From assembly GCA_030431615.1 (NCBI GenBank), contig JAUIID010000009.1, positions 1 through 48,526 on the forward strand: a stretch of 48,526 nt of DNA, written 5' to 3'. The notes below the pieces were generated by a model. It saw only the letters and a list, made by a program, of their open reading frames with translations, had not been told where the DNA came from and did not search any database. The position numbers and the translations under genes are program-made. Positions 25,637 through 34,249 of the stretch are shown one piece after another. The DNA is from Alphaproteobacteria bacterium. GTDB taxonomy: Bacteria > Pseudomonadota > Alphaproteobacteria > Geminicoccales > Geminicoccaceae. How positions within the stretch are numbered: position 1 is the first letter of the stretch; each line of letters opens with the position of its first letter.

Positions 25637-26935
25637 TCAGCCGCGCTGCGTGGCGCGGGCCTCGTAGAGGGCGATGCCGCGCAGCACGTCGATGGCCCGG
25701 GCGAGCTGGTAGTCGGTGCTGTCGAGGGTCGGCGCCGCCTCACCGTCCTCGGCCTGGTCCCCGGGCGTCTCGCCGTCGAGCCGGCCGCGCAGATCCGCCT
25801 CGCGGCGGCCGGACGTGTCGTCCTGCAGCTCGATGGTCGCCTGGTGCACCTCGATGTCCGGCGCGATGCCCTTGGCCTGGATCGAGGTGCCGGAGGGCGT
25901 GTAGTAGCGGGCCGTGGTGAGTCGGATGGCGCCCTCGCCGGAGATCGGCATGATCGTCTGGACGGAGCCCTTGCCGAAGGACTGCGTGCCCATGATGATG
26001 CTGCGGCGGTGGTCCTGCAGCGCACCGGCGACGATCTCCGACGCCGAGGCCGAGCCGCCATTGATCAGCACCACCATCGGCAGGCCGTCGATGATGTCGC
26101 CGCTGCGGGCGTTAAAGCGCTGGATGCTCTCCGAGCGGCGGCCGCGGGTCGAGACGATCTCGCCCTGGTCGAGATAGGCGTCGGCGACGGCCACCGCCTG
26201 GTCGAGCAGGCCGCCCGGATTGTTGCGCAGATCGAGCACGAGGCCGCGGAACCGGTCACCGAGCTGGTCGCGCAGCTTCGCCACCTCCTCCCGCATGATG
26301 TCGTTGGTCTGCTCGTTGAAGGTCGTCAGCCGCACATAGCCGATATCGTCCTCGGCCCTGGCGCGCACCGGCGAGATCTTGATGATGGCCCGCGCCAGGT
26401 TGACCGCGAGCGGCTCCTCGCGGTTCTCGCGCACGATCTTGAGCTCGATCTCGCTGTTCACCGGCCCGCGCATGCGCTCGACGGCCTCGCTCAGCGACAG
26501 CCCCATCACCGGCTCGCCGTCGATATGGGTGATCAGGTCACCGGCCTGGATGCCGGCATCGAAGGCGGGCGTGTCGTCGATCGGCGAGACCACCTTGACG
26601 AGGCCGTTCTCCATGGTGACCTCGATGCCGAGCCCGCCGAACTCGCCCCGCGTCTGCACCTGCATGTCGCGATAGCGGCCGGCGTCAAGATAGCCGCTGT
26701 GCGGGTCGAGCGAGGTGAGCATGCCGTTGATCGCCGACTCGACCAGCTCCTGGTCGGTCACCTCCTCGACATATTCCTTGCGGACCCGCTCGAACACGTC
26801 GCCGAACAGCTTCAGCTGCCGGATGGTGTCGCCGGAGCCGCTCTGCGCCTGCGCCGAAGGCGGTGGCATCATGCACCCGGTGATCATGAGGACAATCACC
26901 GCAGCGGTGCCGATCCGGCCAGCCAATCTTGTCAT
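25637..26935 (-). CDS. ctpA: S41-family carboxy-terminal processing protease
   Basis: The protein has 432 residues. The N-terminus VIVLMITGCMMPPPSAQAQ looks like a lipoprotein signal with Cys21. The S41 N-terminal helix bundle includes YVEEVTDQELVESAINGMLT and SLDPHSGYLD. A PDZ domain follows (FGGLGIEVTMENGLVKVVSP to EPVMGLSLSEAVERM). The catalytic core has LDLRNNPGGLLDQAV, Ser297 in INGGSASASEIVAGAL and Lys322 in GTQSFGKGSVQT, 25 residues apart as in E. coli Prc. It trims C-termini of periplasmic proteins, often cell-wall hydrolases. The start overlaps the stop of the EnvC-like gene (ATGA). Confidence 0.94.
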   Translation of the reverse strand: MTRLAGRIGTAAVIVLMITGCMMPPPSAQAQSGSGDTIRQLKLFGDVFERVRKEYVEEVTDQELVESAINGMLTSLDPHSGYLDAGRYRDMQVQTRGEFGGLGIEVTMENGLVKVVSPIDDTPAFDAGIQAGDLITHIDGEPVMGLSLSEAVERMRGPVNSEIELKIVRENREEPLAVNLARAIIKISPVRARAEDDIGYVRLTTFNEQTNDIMREEVAKLRDQLGDRFRGLVLDLRNNPGGLLDQAVAVADAYLDQGEIVSTRGRRSESIQRFNARSGDIIDGLPMVVLINGGSASASEIVAGALQDHRRSIIMGTQSFGKGSVQTIMPISGEGAIRLTTARYYTPSGTSIQAKGIAPDIEVHQATIELQDDTSGRREADLRGRLDGETPGDQAEDGEAAPTLDSTDYQLARAIDVLRGIALYEARATQRG

Positions 26936-28236
26936 CCGCGTACCTTATCTTGTCCGGCCGCCAACCACGGCAGCGGGTTCACCGGAACGCCACGTCGCCG
27001 AAGCTCGACATAGAGCTGAGCGGTGTCGCCTTGGATGGGCTCGAGCGTGCCGACCATCTGCCCGGTGCGAACCGCAGCACCGACCGACACGACGATTCTG
27101 GAAAGACCAGAAAGCAGACTATGATATTCGTCTCCGTGTTCGATGATCAAGAGGAGTCCGAAGCCCTTGAAGGGGCCGGCGAAGGCGACGCGGCCACCGC
27201 GCGGCGCGCGCACCAGCCTGCGGTCCTCAACCGCTATCGTAATGCCCTGATCGAGCAGGGCGTTCGGCCCCTGGCCGAAATGGCCGACCACGGAGCCCGC
27301 GACCGGCATGACCTGTCCGATGCCGGAAAGCCCGGCGACCGCCGGAGCCGAAGGCCCGCCGAACAGCACCGCGACCCGGGCCGGCCGGCGGTCCAGCACG
27401 GCGCGTGCCGTCAGCACCGCCGGCTGCAGCCGGCTGGCGGTCGGACCGAAGCGGGGCGCGCTGGCGAGCCGGGCCGTGGCGTCGGGCAGGCTGGCGGAGA
27501 GCCGCGATTCCAGCACATGCGCGTGGCGCGCCAGGGCGCGTTCCGCACCGCGCCGGGCGGCGAGCTCTTGCGCTCTTGCCTCGGCCAGGTCGAGGCGCAC
27601 TGCCCGTTCGGCCGCCTCGAGCTCGGTCGACCGCCGTTCCAGCGCCAGTTGCCGGGAGCGGGCATGCAGGCCCGCGGCGCGCAGCTCGGCCTCCTCGTTC
27701 GCAAAGGCCTGCCGCGCGGCACGGGCCGCCGCGAGCGCCCGCTTCGCCTCGGCGAACGGCTCGACGTAGGAAGCGGCGATGGCGCGCAGCTGGGCAATCC
27801 GCCGGCGGTCGGTCACCTCGGCCCGGCTGAGCTGCATGAGCTCGGCAAGCACCGCCTCCAGACGACGCTGGAGCACCAGCACCCGCTCGCCGCGATCGGC
27901 CAAGAGCGTGGTCGCTTCCTCCCGGCGGGCCATGAGGTCGCGAAAGCCCATCGCCAGGTCCAGGAGCTCCTGCTCGACCGACTGCAGCTCCAGGGTCGTG
28001 GCACTGCGAGCCGCGTCCAGGCGCGCCTGCGTCTCGACCAGATACTGCAGGATGAAACTCTGGTCGTTGGCCCGGGCCGATGCCATGGCCGCGGCGGCGG
28101 CGGTCCGCTCGGCGGATTCGCTGGCGACGACGCCGGCCGTAGCGGTCTGGCCGCCGCACAGCAGCAGGCCAAGGACGAGGGCCAAAGAGATCGCGCCGCG
28201 ACGGACCCAAAGGCGACGGGCGCGACTGTCAGCCAC
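26932..28236 (-). CDS. EnvC-like murein hydrolase activator (degenerate LytM domain)
   Basis: The protein has 434 residues. A signal peptide (GAISLALVLGLLLCGGQTAT) precedes about 230 residues of coiled coil rich in Ala, Glu, Arg and Leu, then a C-terminal LytM/M23 domain from VMPVAGSVVGHFGQGPNALL. In active M23 enzymes the first metal site is H-x3-D; here the aligned segment reads LLDQGITIAV without the His. The H-x-H motif is replaced by QLYVELRRRG. The domain is therefore probably non-catalytic, as in EnvC, and would activate periplasmic amidases during septum splitting. It overlaps gpmI upstream by 8 nt and ctpA downstream by 4 nt, consistent with one operon. Confidence 0.9.
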   Translation of the reverse strand: MADSRARRLWVRRGAISLALVLGLLLCGGQTATAGVVASESAERTAAAAAMASARANDQSFILQYLVETQARLDAARSATTLELQSVEQELLDLAMGFRDLMARREEATTLLADRGERVLVLQRRLEAVLAELMQLSRAEVTDRRRIAQLRAIAASYVEPFAEAKRALAAARAARQAFANEEAELRAAGLHARSRQLALERRSTELEAAERAVRLDLAEARAQELAARRGAERALARHAHVLESRLSASLPDATARLASAPRFGPTASRLQPAVLTARAVLDRRPARVAVLFGGPSAPAVAGLSGIGQVMPVAGSVVGHFGQGPNALLDQGITIAVEDRRLVRAPRGGRVAFAGPFKGFGLLLIIEHGDEYHSLLSGLSRIVVSVGAAVRTGQMVGTLEPIQGDTAQLYVELRRRGVPVNPLPWLAAGQDKVRG

Positions 28237-29776
28237 GTTCGACGATCAGGCTGTGGCCGGTCATGGCGGCTGGCTTGGGGATGTCGAGCAGGGCCAGCAA
28301 AGTGGGCGCCACGTCGCCGAGGCGGCCGTCCTGCAGGCGCGTGCCGGGCGCGGCGCCGACCAGGAAGCAGGGCACCGGGCTGGTGGTGTGGGCGGTATGC
28401 GGGCCGCCGGTCGCCGGGTCGCGCATCAGCTCGCAATTGCCGTGGTCCGCGGTCACCAGGATGGCGCCGCCGACGCCGCGAACCGCCTCGATGATCCGGC
28501 CGAGGCAACGATCCACCGTGGCCACCGCCCGTATCGCGGCATCGAGCACGCCCGTATGCCCGACCATGTCGGGATTGGCGAAATTGATGAGGATGAAGTC
28601 GAAGCGCTCTTCGCCGATCGCCGCGACGCATCGCTCCGCCAGCTCGGGCGCCGACATCTCGGGCTGCAGGTCGTAAGTCGCGACCTTGGGCGACGGCACC
28701 AGGATCCGCTCCTCGCCCGGATAGACCCGCTCCTCGCCGCCGTTGAAGAAGAACGTGACGTGCGGGTACTTCTCGGATTCGGCCATCCGCAGCTGCTTCA
28801 GGCCGGCCCGTGACACCACCTCGCCCATCAGGTCGTCGGCGGGCTGGGGCGGGAAGAGGACCAGCATGCGGTCCGCGAGATCCTCGGCGTAATGGGTCAT
28901 GCCGGCGATCTCCGAGAGCGCCGGCCGGCGTATCCGCTCGAAGCCGTCGAAATCGTCGAGGCAGAAGGCGCGGAGGAGCTGCCGCACCCGGTCGGCGCGG
29001 AAGTTGAAGCCGAGCAGGCCGTCACCGTCCGCCATGCCGGCATAATCGCCGATCACCGTGGCGGGCACGAACTCGTCGCCGACGTCCCGGGCATAGCTCT
29101 CGCGGATGGCGTCGATGGCGCTCGAGGCACGCCGCACTCCCTCGGCCGACGCGTCCCTGCCGGCCACCATCGCATCGTAGGCGACGCGGGTGCGCTCCCA
29201 TCGACGGTCGCGATCCATGGCATGGTAGCGACCGCACACCGTGGCGATGCGCGCGTCCGGCAACCCGGCGAGGACCGATTCCAGCGCCTCGATGGAGGCT
29301 TCGGCAGACCGAGGCGGGGTGTCGCGGCCATCGAGGATGGCGTGGACCCGCAGCCGCAGGCCTGCTGCCGCTGCGGCCCGGGCAATGGCGAAGAGATGCC
29401 GCTCATGGGAGTGCACACCGCCAGGCGAGACGAGGCCCACCAGATGCAGGCGGCCACTGCCGTTCCGTGTCCGCTCCACCAGCTCGACGAAGGGCGGCGC
29501 CTGCCAGAGGGTGCCGTCCTCGATCGCGGTGTCGATGCGCGGCAGCTCCTGCAACATGACGCGGCCGCCGCCGAGATTCATGTGGCCGACCTCGGAGTTG
29601 CCGAACTGGCCCTCCGGCAGGCCAACGGCCCGACCGTGCGTGGTGAGGAAACAATGTGGCGCGGCGGCGAACCACTCGTCGAACACGGGCGTCTCGGCCA
29701 GCGCCACGGCATTGTCGGCGGACTCGGGGCGAAAGCCCCATCCGTCGAGAATGCAAAGCACGACCGGCCGCCGCAT
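28229..29776 (-). CDS. gpmI: 2,3-bisphosphoglycerate-independent phosphoglycerate mutase
   Basis: The protein has 515 residues (E. coli GpmI 514). It starts MRRPVVLCILDGWGFRPES, has the phosphoserine loop LPEGQFGNSEVGHMNLGGGR, then VHSHERHLFAIARAAAAAG, DGRDTPPRSA, RYHAMDRDRRWER, FNFRADRVRQLLRAF, ADHGNCELM and HTAHTTSPVPCFLVG. The Asp/His/Ser manganese ligands are visible in DGWG, NSEVGH and ADHGN. It interconverts 3- and 2-phosphoglycerate in glycolysis/gluconeogenesis; cytosolic. ATG 29776 gives the family N-terminus; GTG 29806 would add ten residues. It heads the minus-strand envelope cluster and is probably transcribed from the gap before 29.95 kb. Confidence 0.96.
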   Translation of the reverse strand: MRRPVVLCILDGWGFRPESADNAVALAETPVFDEWFAAAPHCFLTTHGRAVGLPEGQFGNSEVGHMNLGGGRVMLQELPRIDTAIEDGTLWQAPPFVELVERTRNGSGRLHLVGLVSPGGVHSHERHLFAIARAAAAAGLRLRVHAILDGRDTPPRSAEASIEALESVLAGLPDARIATVCGRYHAMDRDRRWERTRVAYDAMVAGRDASAEGVRRASSAIDAIRESYARDVGDEFVPATVIGDYAGMADGDGLLGFNFRADRVRQLLRAFCLDDFDGFERIRRPALSEIAGMTHYAEDLADRMLVLFPPQPADDLMGEVVSRAGLKQLRMAESEKYPHVTFFFNGGEERVYPGEERILVPSPKVATYDLQPEMSAPELAERCVAAIGEERFDFILINFANPDMVGHTGVLDAAIRAVATVDRCLGRIIEAVRGVGGAILVTADHGNCELMRDPATGGPHTAHTTSPVPCFLVGAAPGTRLQDGRLGDVAPTLLALLDIPKPAAMTGHSLIVERG

Positions 29777-29922
29777 CACGTCCCAGCCGTCACTGTCACC
29801 TGCCACATCGAGCGTGCCACCGACCTGCTGAACTGCCCCGGGAGAATAACCAACCCCACCCTGCTCCGCCAGTCTTCCGGCGAAGTTAGCGGCGCTTTCT
29901 TAACCGGGGCCTAACGTAGCGG

Positions 29923-29943
29923 CCGCGCCGTCAGCCGGCGCGG
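29923..29943 (-). terminator. Hairpin just after the TolC-type gene, terminator candidate
   Basis: CCGCGCCG (29923-29930) and CGGCGCGG (29936-29943) form a perfect 8-bp stem around a TCAGC loop (plus-strand sequence), 10 nt beyond the stop of the TolC-type gene. No T-tract follows on the minus strand, so it may only slow or stabilise transcript ends. Confidence 0.4.
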
Positions 29944-29953
29944 GGACCGCCGG

Positions 29954-31702
29954 TCAGTTCGGCGTGCGTCGGCTGCCGCCATCGGCGAGACTGCCGAAGA
30001 CGCTCTTGATGAACGACCCGAAGCTCTCGGGTGCGGCCGGTGCGGCGCCCTCGTCCGCCGCCGGCTGCGCCGCCGTCGAAGCAAGCTCGACCGGCTGGCC
30101 ACTGGCGAGATCGGCGACAATGCCGGCGACACTCGGCTCGGCCAAAGCGGCCAGCTGGGCAGGGGGTGCGAGTGCGGCAGCCGCGGCGGCCTCCGCCTGC
30201 TGGTCGGAGCCGTCGATGAGTGGCGCCATGTCGAGCGCGTCGAACGGCGGCTCGCCCCTTTCCTTGCCGCGCACCGGGCGTGGCTCGCTGCGCGGGTCGA
30301 GGATCGGTTCGCTCTTCTGCTCGATCGCTGCCGGGGTCTGCTCGTCCGCGGGCGTGCGGTTGATCGAGATGACCTCGCGCGGGCGGGCGATCTCGAGGGT
30401 GTTGAGCAGCTCGCCGACGACGGCGAGCACCCGGTAGACGGCGAACCGCTCCGTATAGATCGCCGTGGTCAGGCTGACCCGGTCGATGAACAGCTCGTTC
30501 TCGGCGTCGAGGAGGTCGAGCAGCTGGCGCTGGCCGATCTCGAACTGGGCGGCATAGGCGTCGCGGGTGCGCCGCTGGGCCTCGACCTTGGCCACCGACG
30601 CCTCGATCCGGTCGCGGGCAGTATCCAGCGCGTTGTACGAGATCCGCGCCTCCTGCTCGGCCTCGCGCCGCGTGTTCTCGAGCGCGACCCGCGCCTCGTT
30701 CATGCGATGGAATGACTCGCGCTCGAGCGCCATGTCGGCACCGCCGCGATAGAGGTTGTAGCGCATGACGACGAGGGCCCGGGCATCGTTGTCGCGCCCA
30801 TCGGCACCGTCGATGTCGTGGTTCAGCCCGGCGCCGAGCTCCACGTCGAAGCGGGGATAGTAGCCGGCGCGCGAGGCGCGCGTCTCGGCGGCTGCCACAT
30901 CGACATCCGCCGCCGCGATGCGCACCGTCGGGCTCGAGACGGAGGCGAGATTGGCGGCGTCCTCGGGTGACGGCGGCAAGGCTGCCACCGGTGGCTCGCC
31001 ATCCTCCAGCTCGCCCGGCCGGACCCCGACGACCCGCTGGTAGACGGCGATCGCATCGGCGAGCGAGCCGCGCGCAATGGCCAGCGTGTCGAAGGCGCGG
31101 GCGAGCCGCGCCTCGGTCTGCCGGACGTCCGCGATGTCGCCGCGCCCGCTTTCCTCGAGGTCCCTGACCTGGCCAATGATCCGTTCGTGCTGGAGGATGT
31201 TCGCCTCGTTGAGGCGGACGATCTCCTGGTTGCGCAGGACGTTCAGGTGCGCCTCGATGGCGTTCACGCCGACGAACTCAGCCGCCTCCTCGACGCGATA
31301 GGCGGCACTGTCGACGCGGGCGCGCTGGCGATCCACCTCGCTCTGGGTGGCGAAGCCGTCGAACAGCATCTGGGTCAGCGAGAGGTCGGCCTCCGAGCGC
31401 AGCTTGGTCTCGGAGCCGCCCTCGAAGGACCGCGTGGTGAAGTTGTCCGACCACTCGGGCCCGGCGGCCCCGCGAAAGTCGATCGACGGCAGGTAGCCCG
31501 CCCTGGCCTGGCGCAGCTCCTGGTCCACCGCCCGGCGGTTGTTCTGGACGATTCCCACCTCGGGATTCGTCTCGAGGGCCTGCTGCACGGTTTCTGCTAT
31601 GGTATTCGCCGAAACGGCGCCGCTGCCGGCAACGATAGCCGCGGTTGCCATCAGCGCCAGGGTCCAGGATCGTATGCCGACGGAGCCAGTTCGTGTTTGC
31701 AT
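29954..31702 (-). CDS. TolC family outer-membrane efflux protein with C-terminal extension
   Basis: The protein has 582 residues. A signal peptide (WTLALMATAAIVAGSGAVSA) is followed by NTIAETVQQALETNPEV, RQARAGYLPSIDFRGAAGPE and LSLTQMLFDGFATQSEVDRQ. The second OEP repeat has ETRASRAGYYPRFDVELGAG and VVMRYNLYRGGADMALERES, and QFEIGQRQLLDLLDAENELF closes it: the TolC/AggA pattern of type I secretion. It forms the outer-membrane channel for the divergent ABC/HlyD pair. The TolC domain ends near residue 450; the remaining 130 residues are Ala/Pro-rich, ending SFGSFIKSVFGSLADGG. ATG 31702 is preceded by GGAAGG. A longer in-frame opening upstream is intergenic and lacks family homology. Confidence 0.92.
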   Translation of the reverse strand: MQTRTGSVGIRSWTLALMATAAIVAGSGAVSANTIAETVQQALETNPEVGIVQNNRRAVDQELRQARAGYLPSIDFRGAAGPEWSDNFTTRSFEGGSETKLRSEADLSLTQMLFDGFATQSEVDRQRARVDSAAYRVEEAAEFVGVNAIEAHLNVLRNQEIVRLNEANILQHERIIGQVRDLEESGRGDIADVRQTEARLARAFDTLAIARGSLADAIAVYQRVVGVRPGELEDGEPPVAALPPSPEDAANLASVSSPTVRIAAADVDVAAAETRASRAGYYPRFDVELGAGLNHDIDGADGRDNDARALVVMRYNLYRGGADMALERESFHRMNEARVALENTRREAEQEARISYNALDTARDRIEASVAKVEAQRRTRDAYAAQFEIGQRQLLDLLDAENELFIDRVSLTTAIYTERFAVYRVLAVVGELLNTLEIARPREVISINRTPADEQTPAAIEQKSEPILDPRSEPRPVRGKERGEPPFDALDMAPLIDGSDQQAEAAAAAALAPPAQLAALAEPSVAGIVADLASGQPVELASTAAQPAADEGAAPAAPESFGSFIKSVFGSLADGGSRRTPN

Positions 31703-31765
31703 GTGCCCTTCCGCTGGTCTGAGTCGGTTGTCGCAGCTCAACCGTGACTTAATGCAGCCGCATCG

Positions 31766-31795
31766 TCTGTAATCGTTTAGGATATTGAGCGTCAA
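31766..31795 (-). promoter_or_regulatory. Candidate promoter of the TolC-type gene
   Basis: On the minus strand TTGACG (31790-31795) and TACAGA (31766-31771) are 18 nt apart in an AT-rich pocket, about 60 nt before the start codon. The -35 is a five-of-six match. The -10 is weak. Confidence 0.4.
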
Positions 31796-31923
31796 CGCGA
31801 TTCCGGTGGCCTCGGGGGAGGCTGGGCGCGGTGTGATTTTTTTGCCTGTGGGTTGCGGGACGGGGTGCCCGGGCAATGCCTGAAGGCGTGAAAGACACCG
31901 CGTGACACGATTGCTTAACTGTT

Positions 31924-31952
31924 GGATAGCATGCTCCGGACGGCTATCCGGA
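31924..31952. promoter_or_regulatory. Dyad element in the divergent tolC / type I secretion intergenic region
   Basis: GGATAGC (31924-31930) faces GCTATCC (31943-31949) across 12 nt. Within and after it TCCGGA occurs twice (31935-31940 and 31947-31952). It lies 47-75 nt before the ABC transporter start, where an operator or leader hairpin could sit. The intergenic region is 296 bp, and no regulator gene is adjacent. Confidence 0.3.
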
Positions 31953-31998
31953 TTTGCCCGGCCAGAGCGGCCCGGGCGATGGGGTGATGGAGAGGCGG

Positions 31999-34248
31999 AT
32001 GACGGACGGCGCAATGCTGTTGCGCGAACGGGACGCTCGGGAAGTCGACGGCGGTGGGCAGGCCGAGGGCGGCGTGCCGGGCGAGAGGCCGCCGGCCGAG
32101 ACCGCGACCTGGCAGATCCGGGAGAGCTTCGCCACGCGCGACGACTCGCTGCTCCGTGCCCTCGAGACGCTGACCCAGCTGCATGAGCGGCCCACCTCCG
32201 GCCAGGCGCTGGCCGCCGGCCTGCCGCTGCCGCCGGACGGGCTGATGACCCCGGCGCTGGCGCCCCGCGCCCTCGAGCGGGCCGGGTTGAGCGCCCGCCT
32301 CGTGCGCCGCCAGATCCCGTCGATCGACGCTCTCTCCATGCCGTGCATCCTCTTTCTCAAGGACCGGCGCTGCGTCGTGCTCGTCGAGCGGCAGGGTGGC
32401 ATGCTGCGGGTGCTCGTGCCGGAGACGGGGCGCGGCGTCGTCGAGGTCGAGCTCGCCGAGCTGGAGCGGCGCTATGACGGCCATGCGCTGTTCGCGCGCC
32501 CGGAGATCGGCTACGAGCAGCGCGACCGGCCGATCGCCGAGGAGCGCAAGGGCCACTGGTTCTGGTCGACGCTGCTGCGCCAGTGGCCGACCTACGCGGA
32601 GGTCATGATCGCCGCGGTCATGATCAATGCCTTTGCACTCGCCTCGCCGCTCTTCGTCATGAACGTCTACGACCGCGTCGTGCCGAACAACGCCCTCGAT
32701 ACGCTCTGGGTGCTGGCGCTCGGTGCCTTCATCGTCTTCGCCTTCGATTTCCTGCTCAAGACCCTGCGCGGCTACTTCATCGACACGGCCGGGCGCATCG
32801 CCGACATCCGGCTCGCCAGCCGCATCTTCGAGCAGGTCCTGGGGATACGGATGGCGGCGCGGCCGGCCTCGGCCGGCGCCTTCGCGAACAATCTGCGCGA
32901 ATTCGAGTCCTTGCGCGATTTCTTCACCTCGGCGACCGTGACGACGCTGGTCGACCTGCCCTTCGTCTTCTTCTTCATCACCATCATCTGGCTGATCGGC
33001 GGCCCGGTGGCACTGGTGCCGGCCATCGCCGTGCCGGTGGTGATCGGCGTCGGGCTGCTCATGCAGATTCCGCTGAACCGCGTCGTCCGGCGCACCTTCA
33101 AGGAGTCGGCGGCGAAGCACGGTGTGCTGGTCGAGGCGATCAACGGGCTCGAGACCATCAAGAGCATCGGCGCCGAGAGCCGGCTGCAGCGCGGCTGGGA
33201 ACGCTATGTCGCGGCCACCGCCGAGAGCGCCAACCGGTCGCGCTTTCTCTCCGCCGTCACGGTGAACGTCGCCGGCCTCGCCGCCAATCTCGTGACCGTC
33301 GGGGTGGTGGTCGTCGGCGTCTACCGGATCGGCGAGGGCCTGATGACCGTCGGCGCGCTCGTCGCCTGCACCATCATCGCCGGTCGCGCCATGGCGCCGC
33401 TCGGCCAGGTGGCCGGGCTGCTGACGCGCTACCATCAGGCGAGGATGTCGTACGACACCCTCAACCGTGTCATGGCGATGCCGATCGAGCGGTCGCCCGA
33501 CATGCGCTTCCTCGACCGGCCGCGGCTCTCCGGGGCGATCGAGTTCAAGAACGTGACGCTGACCTATCCGGGCCAGAAGCTGCCGGCACTCTCGGACGTC
33601 GGCTTCCGGCTGGAGGCGGGCGAGCGGGTCGGGCTGATCGGGCGCATCGGCTCCGGCAAGACGACCATCGAGAAGCTCGTGCTCGGCCTGTACGTGCCGG
33701 AGAAGGGTGCCGTCCTGGTCGACGGCACGGACCTTCGCCAGCTCGATCCGGCGGATCTCCGGCGCAATATCGGCTGCGTGCCGCAGGACGTCTTCCTCTT
33801 CCAGGGCAGCGTGCGCGAGAACATCACCATGGGGGCCGCCTTCGCCGACGATGCCGCCGTGCTGCGGGCGGCGGAGATCAGCGGTGTCGAGGACTTCGTC
33901 AGCCGCCATCCGCTCGGCTACGACATGCCGGTCGGCGAGCGCGGCGAGCTGCTCTCGGGCGGCCAGCGCCAGGCGATAGCGCTGGCGCGGGCGCTCCTGC
34001 TCGATCCCCCGATCCTGATCCTGGACGAGCCGACCAGTGCCATGGACAACGGCGCGGAGAGCCGGTTCAAGCGGCGGCTCGGCGACGAGCTGGCCGGGCG
34101 CACGCTGCTCCTGGTCACGCATCGGGCGTCCCTGCTCGCCCTCGTCGACCGGCTGGTCGTCATGGACGGCGGCCGGGTGATGGCCGACGGGCCGCGCGAC
34201 CAGGTGCTCAAGGCGCTGGCCGCCGGGCAGATCAAGGGGGCGAACTGA
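31999..34248 (+). CDS. Type I secretion system permease/ATPase (LapB/HlyB type)
   Basis: The protein has about 749 residues. The N-terminal domain (about 45-175) is C39-like but lacks the catalytic Cys, as in LapB/HlyB-type transporters that bind substrate without cleaving it. Six membrane helices follow (about 198-460). The nucleotide-binding domain has Walker A GRIGSGKT (548-555), Q-loop CVPQDVFLF, signature LSGGQRQ (652-658), Walker B ILILDEPTS (672-680) and H-loop LLVTHRASLL. It energises one-step export of RTX/adhesin-type proteins. Start: ATG 31999 with GGAG 6 nt upstream; ATG 31987 is an alternative. One base separates its stop from the adaptor ATG. Confidence 0.94.
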   Translation: MTDGAMLLRERDAREVDGGGQAEGGVPGERPPAETATWQIRESFATRDDSLLRALETLTQLHERPTSGQALAAGLPLPPDGLMTPALAPRALERAGLSARLVRRQIPSIDALSMPCILFLKDRRCVVLVERQGGMLRVLVPETGRGVVEVELAELERRYDGHALFARPEIGYEQRDRPIAEERKGHWFWSTLLRQWPTYAEVMIAAVMINAFALASPLFVMNVYDRVVPNNALDTLWVLALGAFIVFAFDFLLKTLRGYFIDTAGRIADIRLASRIFEQVLGIRMAARPASAGAFANNLREFESLRDFFTSATVTTLVDLPFVFFFITIIWLIGGPVALVPAIAVPVVIGVGLLMQIPLNRVVRRTFKESAAKHGVLVEAINGLETIKSIGAESRLQRGWERYVAATAESANRSRFLSAVTVNVAGLAANLVTVGVVVVGVYRIGEGLMTVGALVACTIIAGRAMAPLGQVAGLLTRYHQARMSYDTLNRVMAMPIERSPDMRFLDRPRLSGAIEFKNVTLTYPGQKLPALSDVGFRLEAGERVGLIGRIGSGKTTIEKLVLGLYVPEKGAVLVDGTDLRQLDPADLRRNIGCVPQDVFLFQGSVRENITMGAAFADDAAVLRAAEISGVEDFVSRHPLGYDMPVGERGELLSGGQRQAIALARALLLDPPILILDEPTSAMDNGAESRFKRRLGDELAGRTLLLVTHRASLLALVDRLVVMDGGRVMADGPRDQVLKALAAGQIKGAN

Positions 34249-34249
34249 G

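Noticed and set aside
24413-27013. An 866-codon plus-strand open frame opposite the deacetylase and ctpA genes
   Set aside because: The opposite strand encodes well-conserved proteins in the standard gpmI-EnvC-ctpA order. The plus frame is Arg/Gly/Asp-rich with no recognisable domain.
26932-28236. An active M23 endopeptidase
   Set aside because: The metal-binding His-x3-Asp and His-x-His positions are substituted, so EnvC-like activation is the better call.
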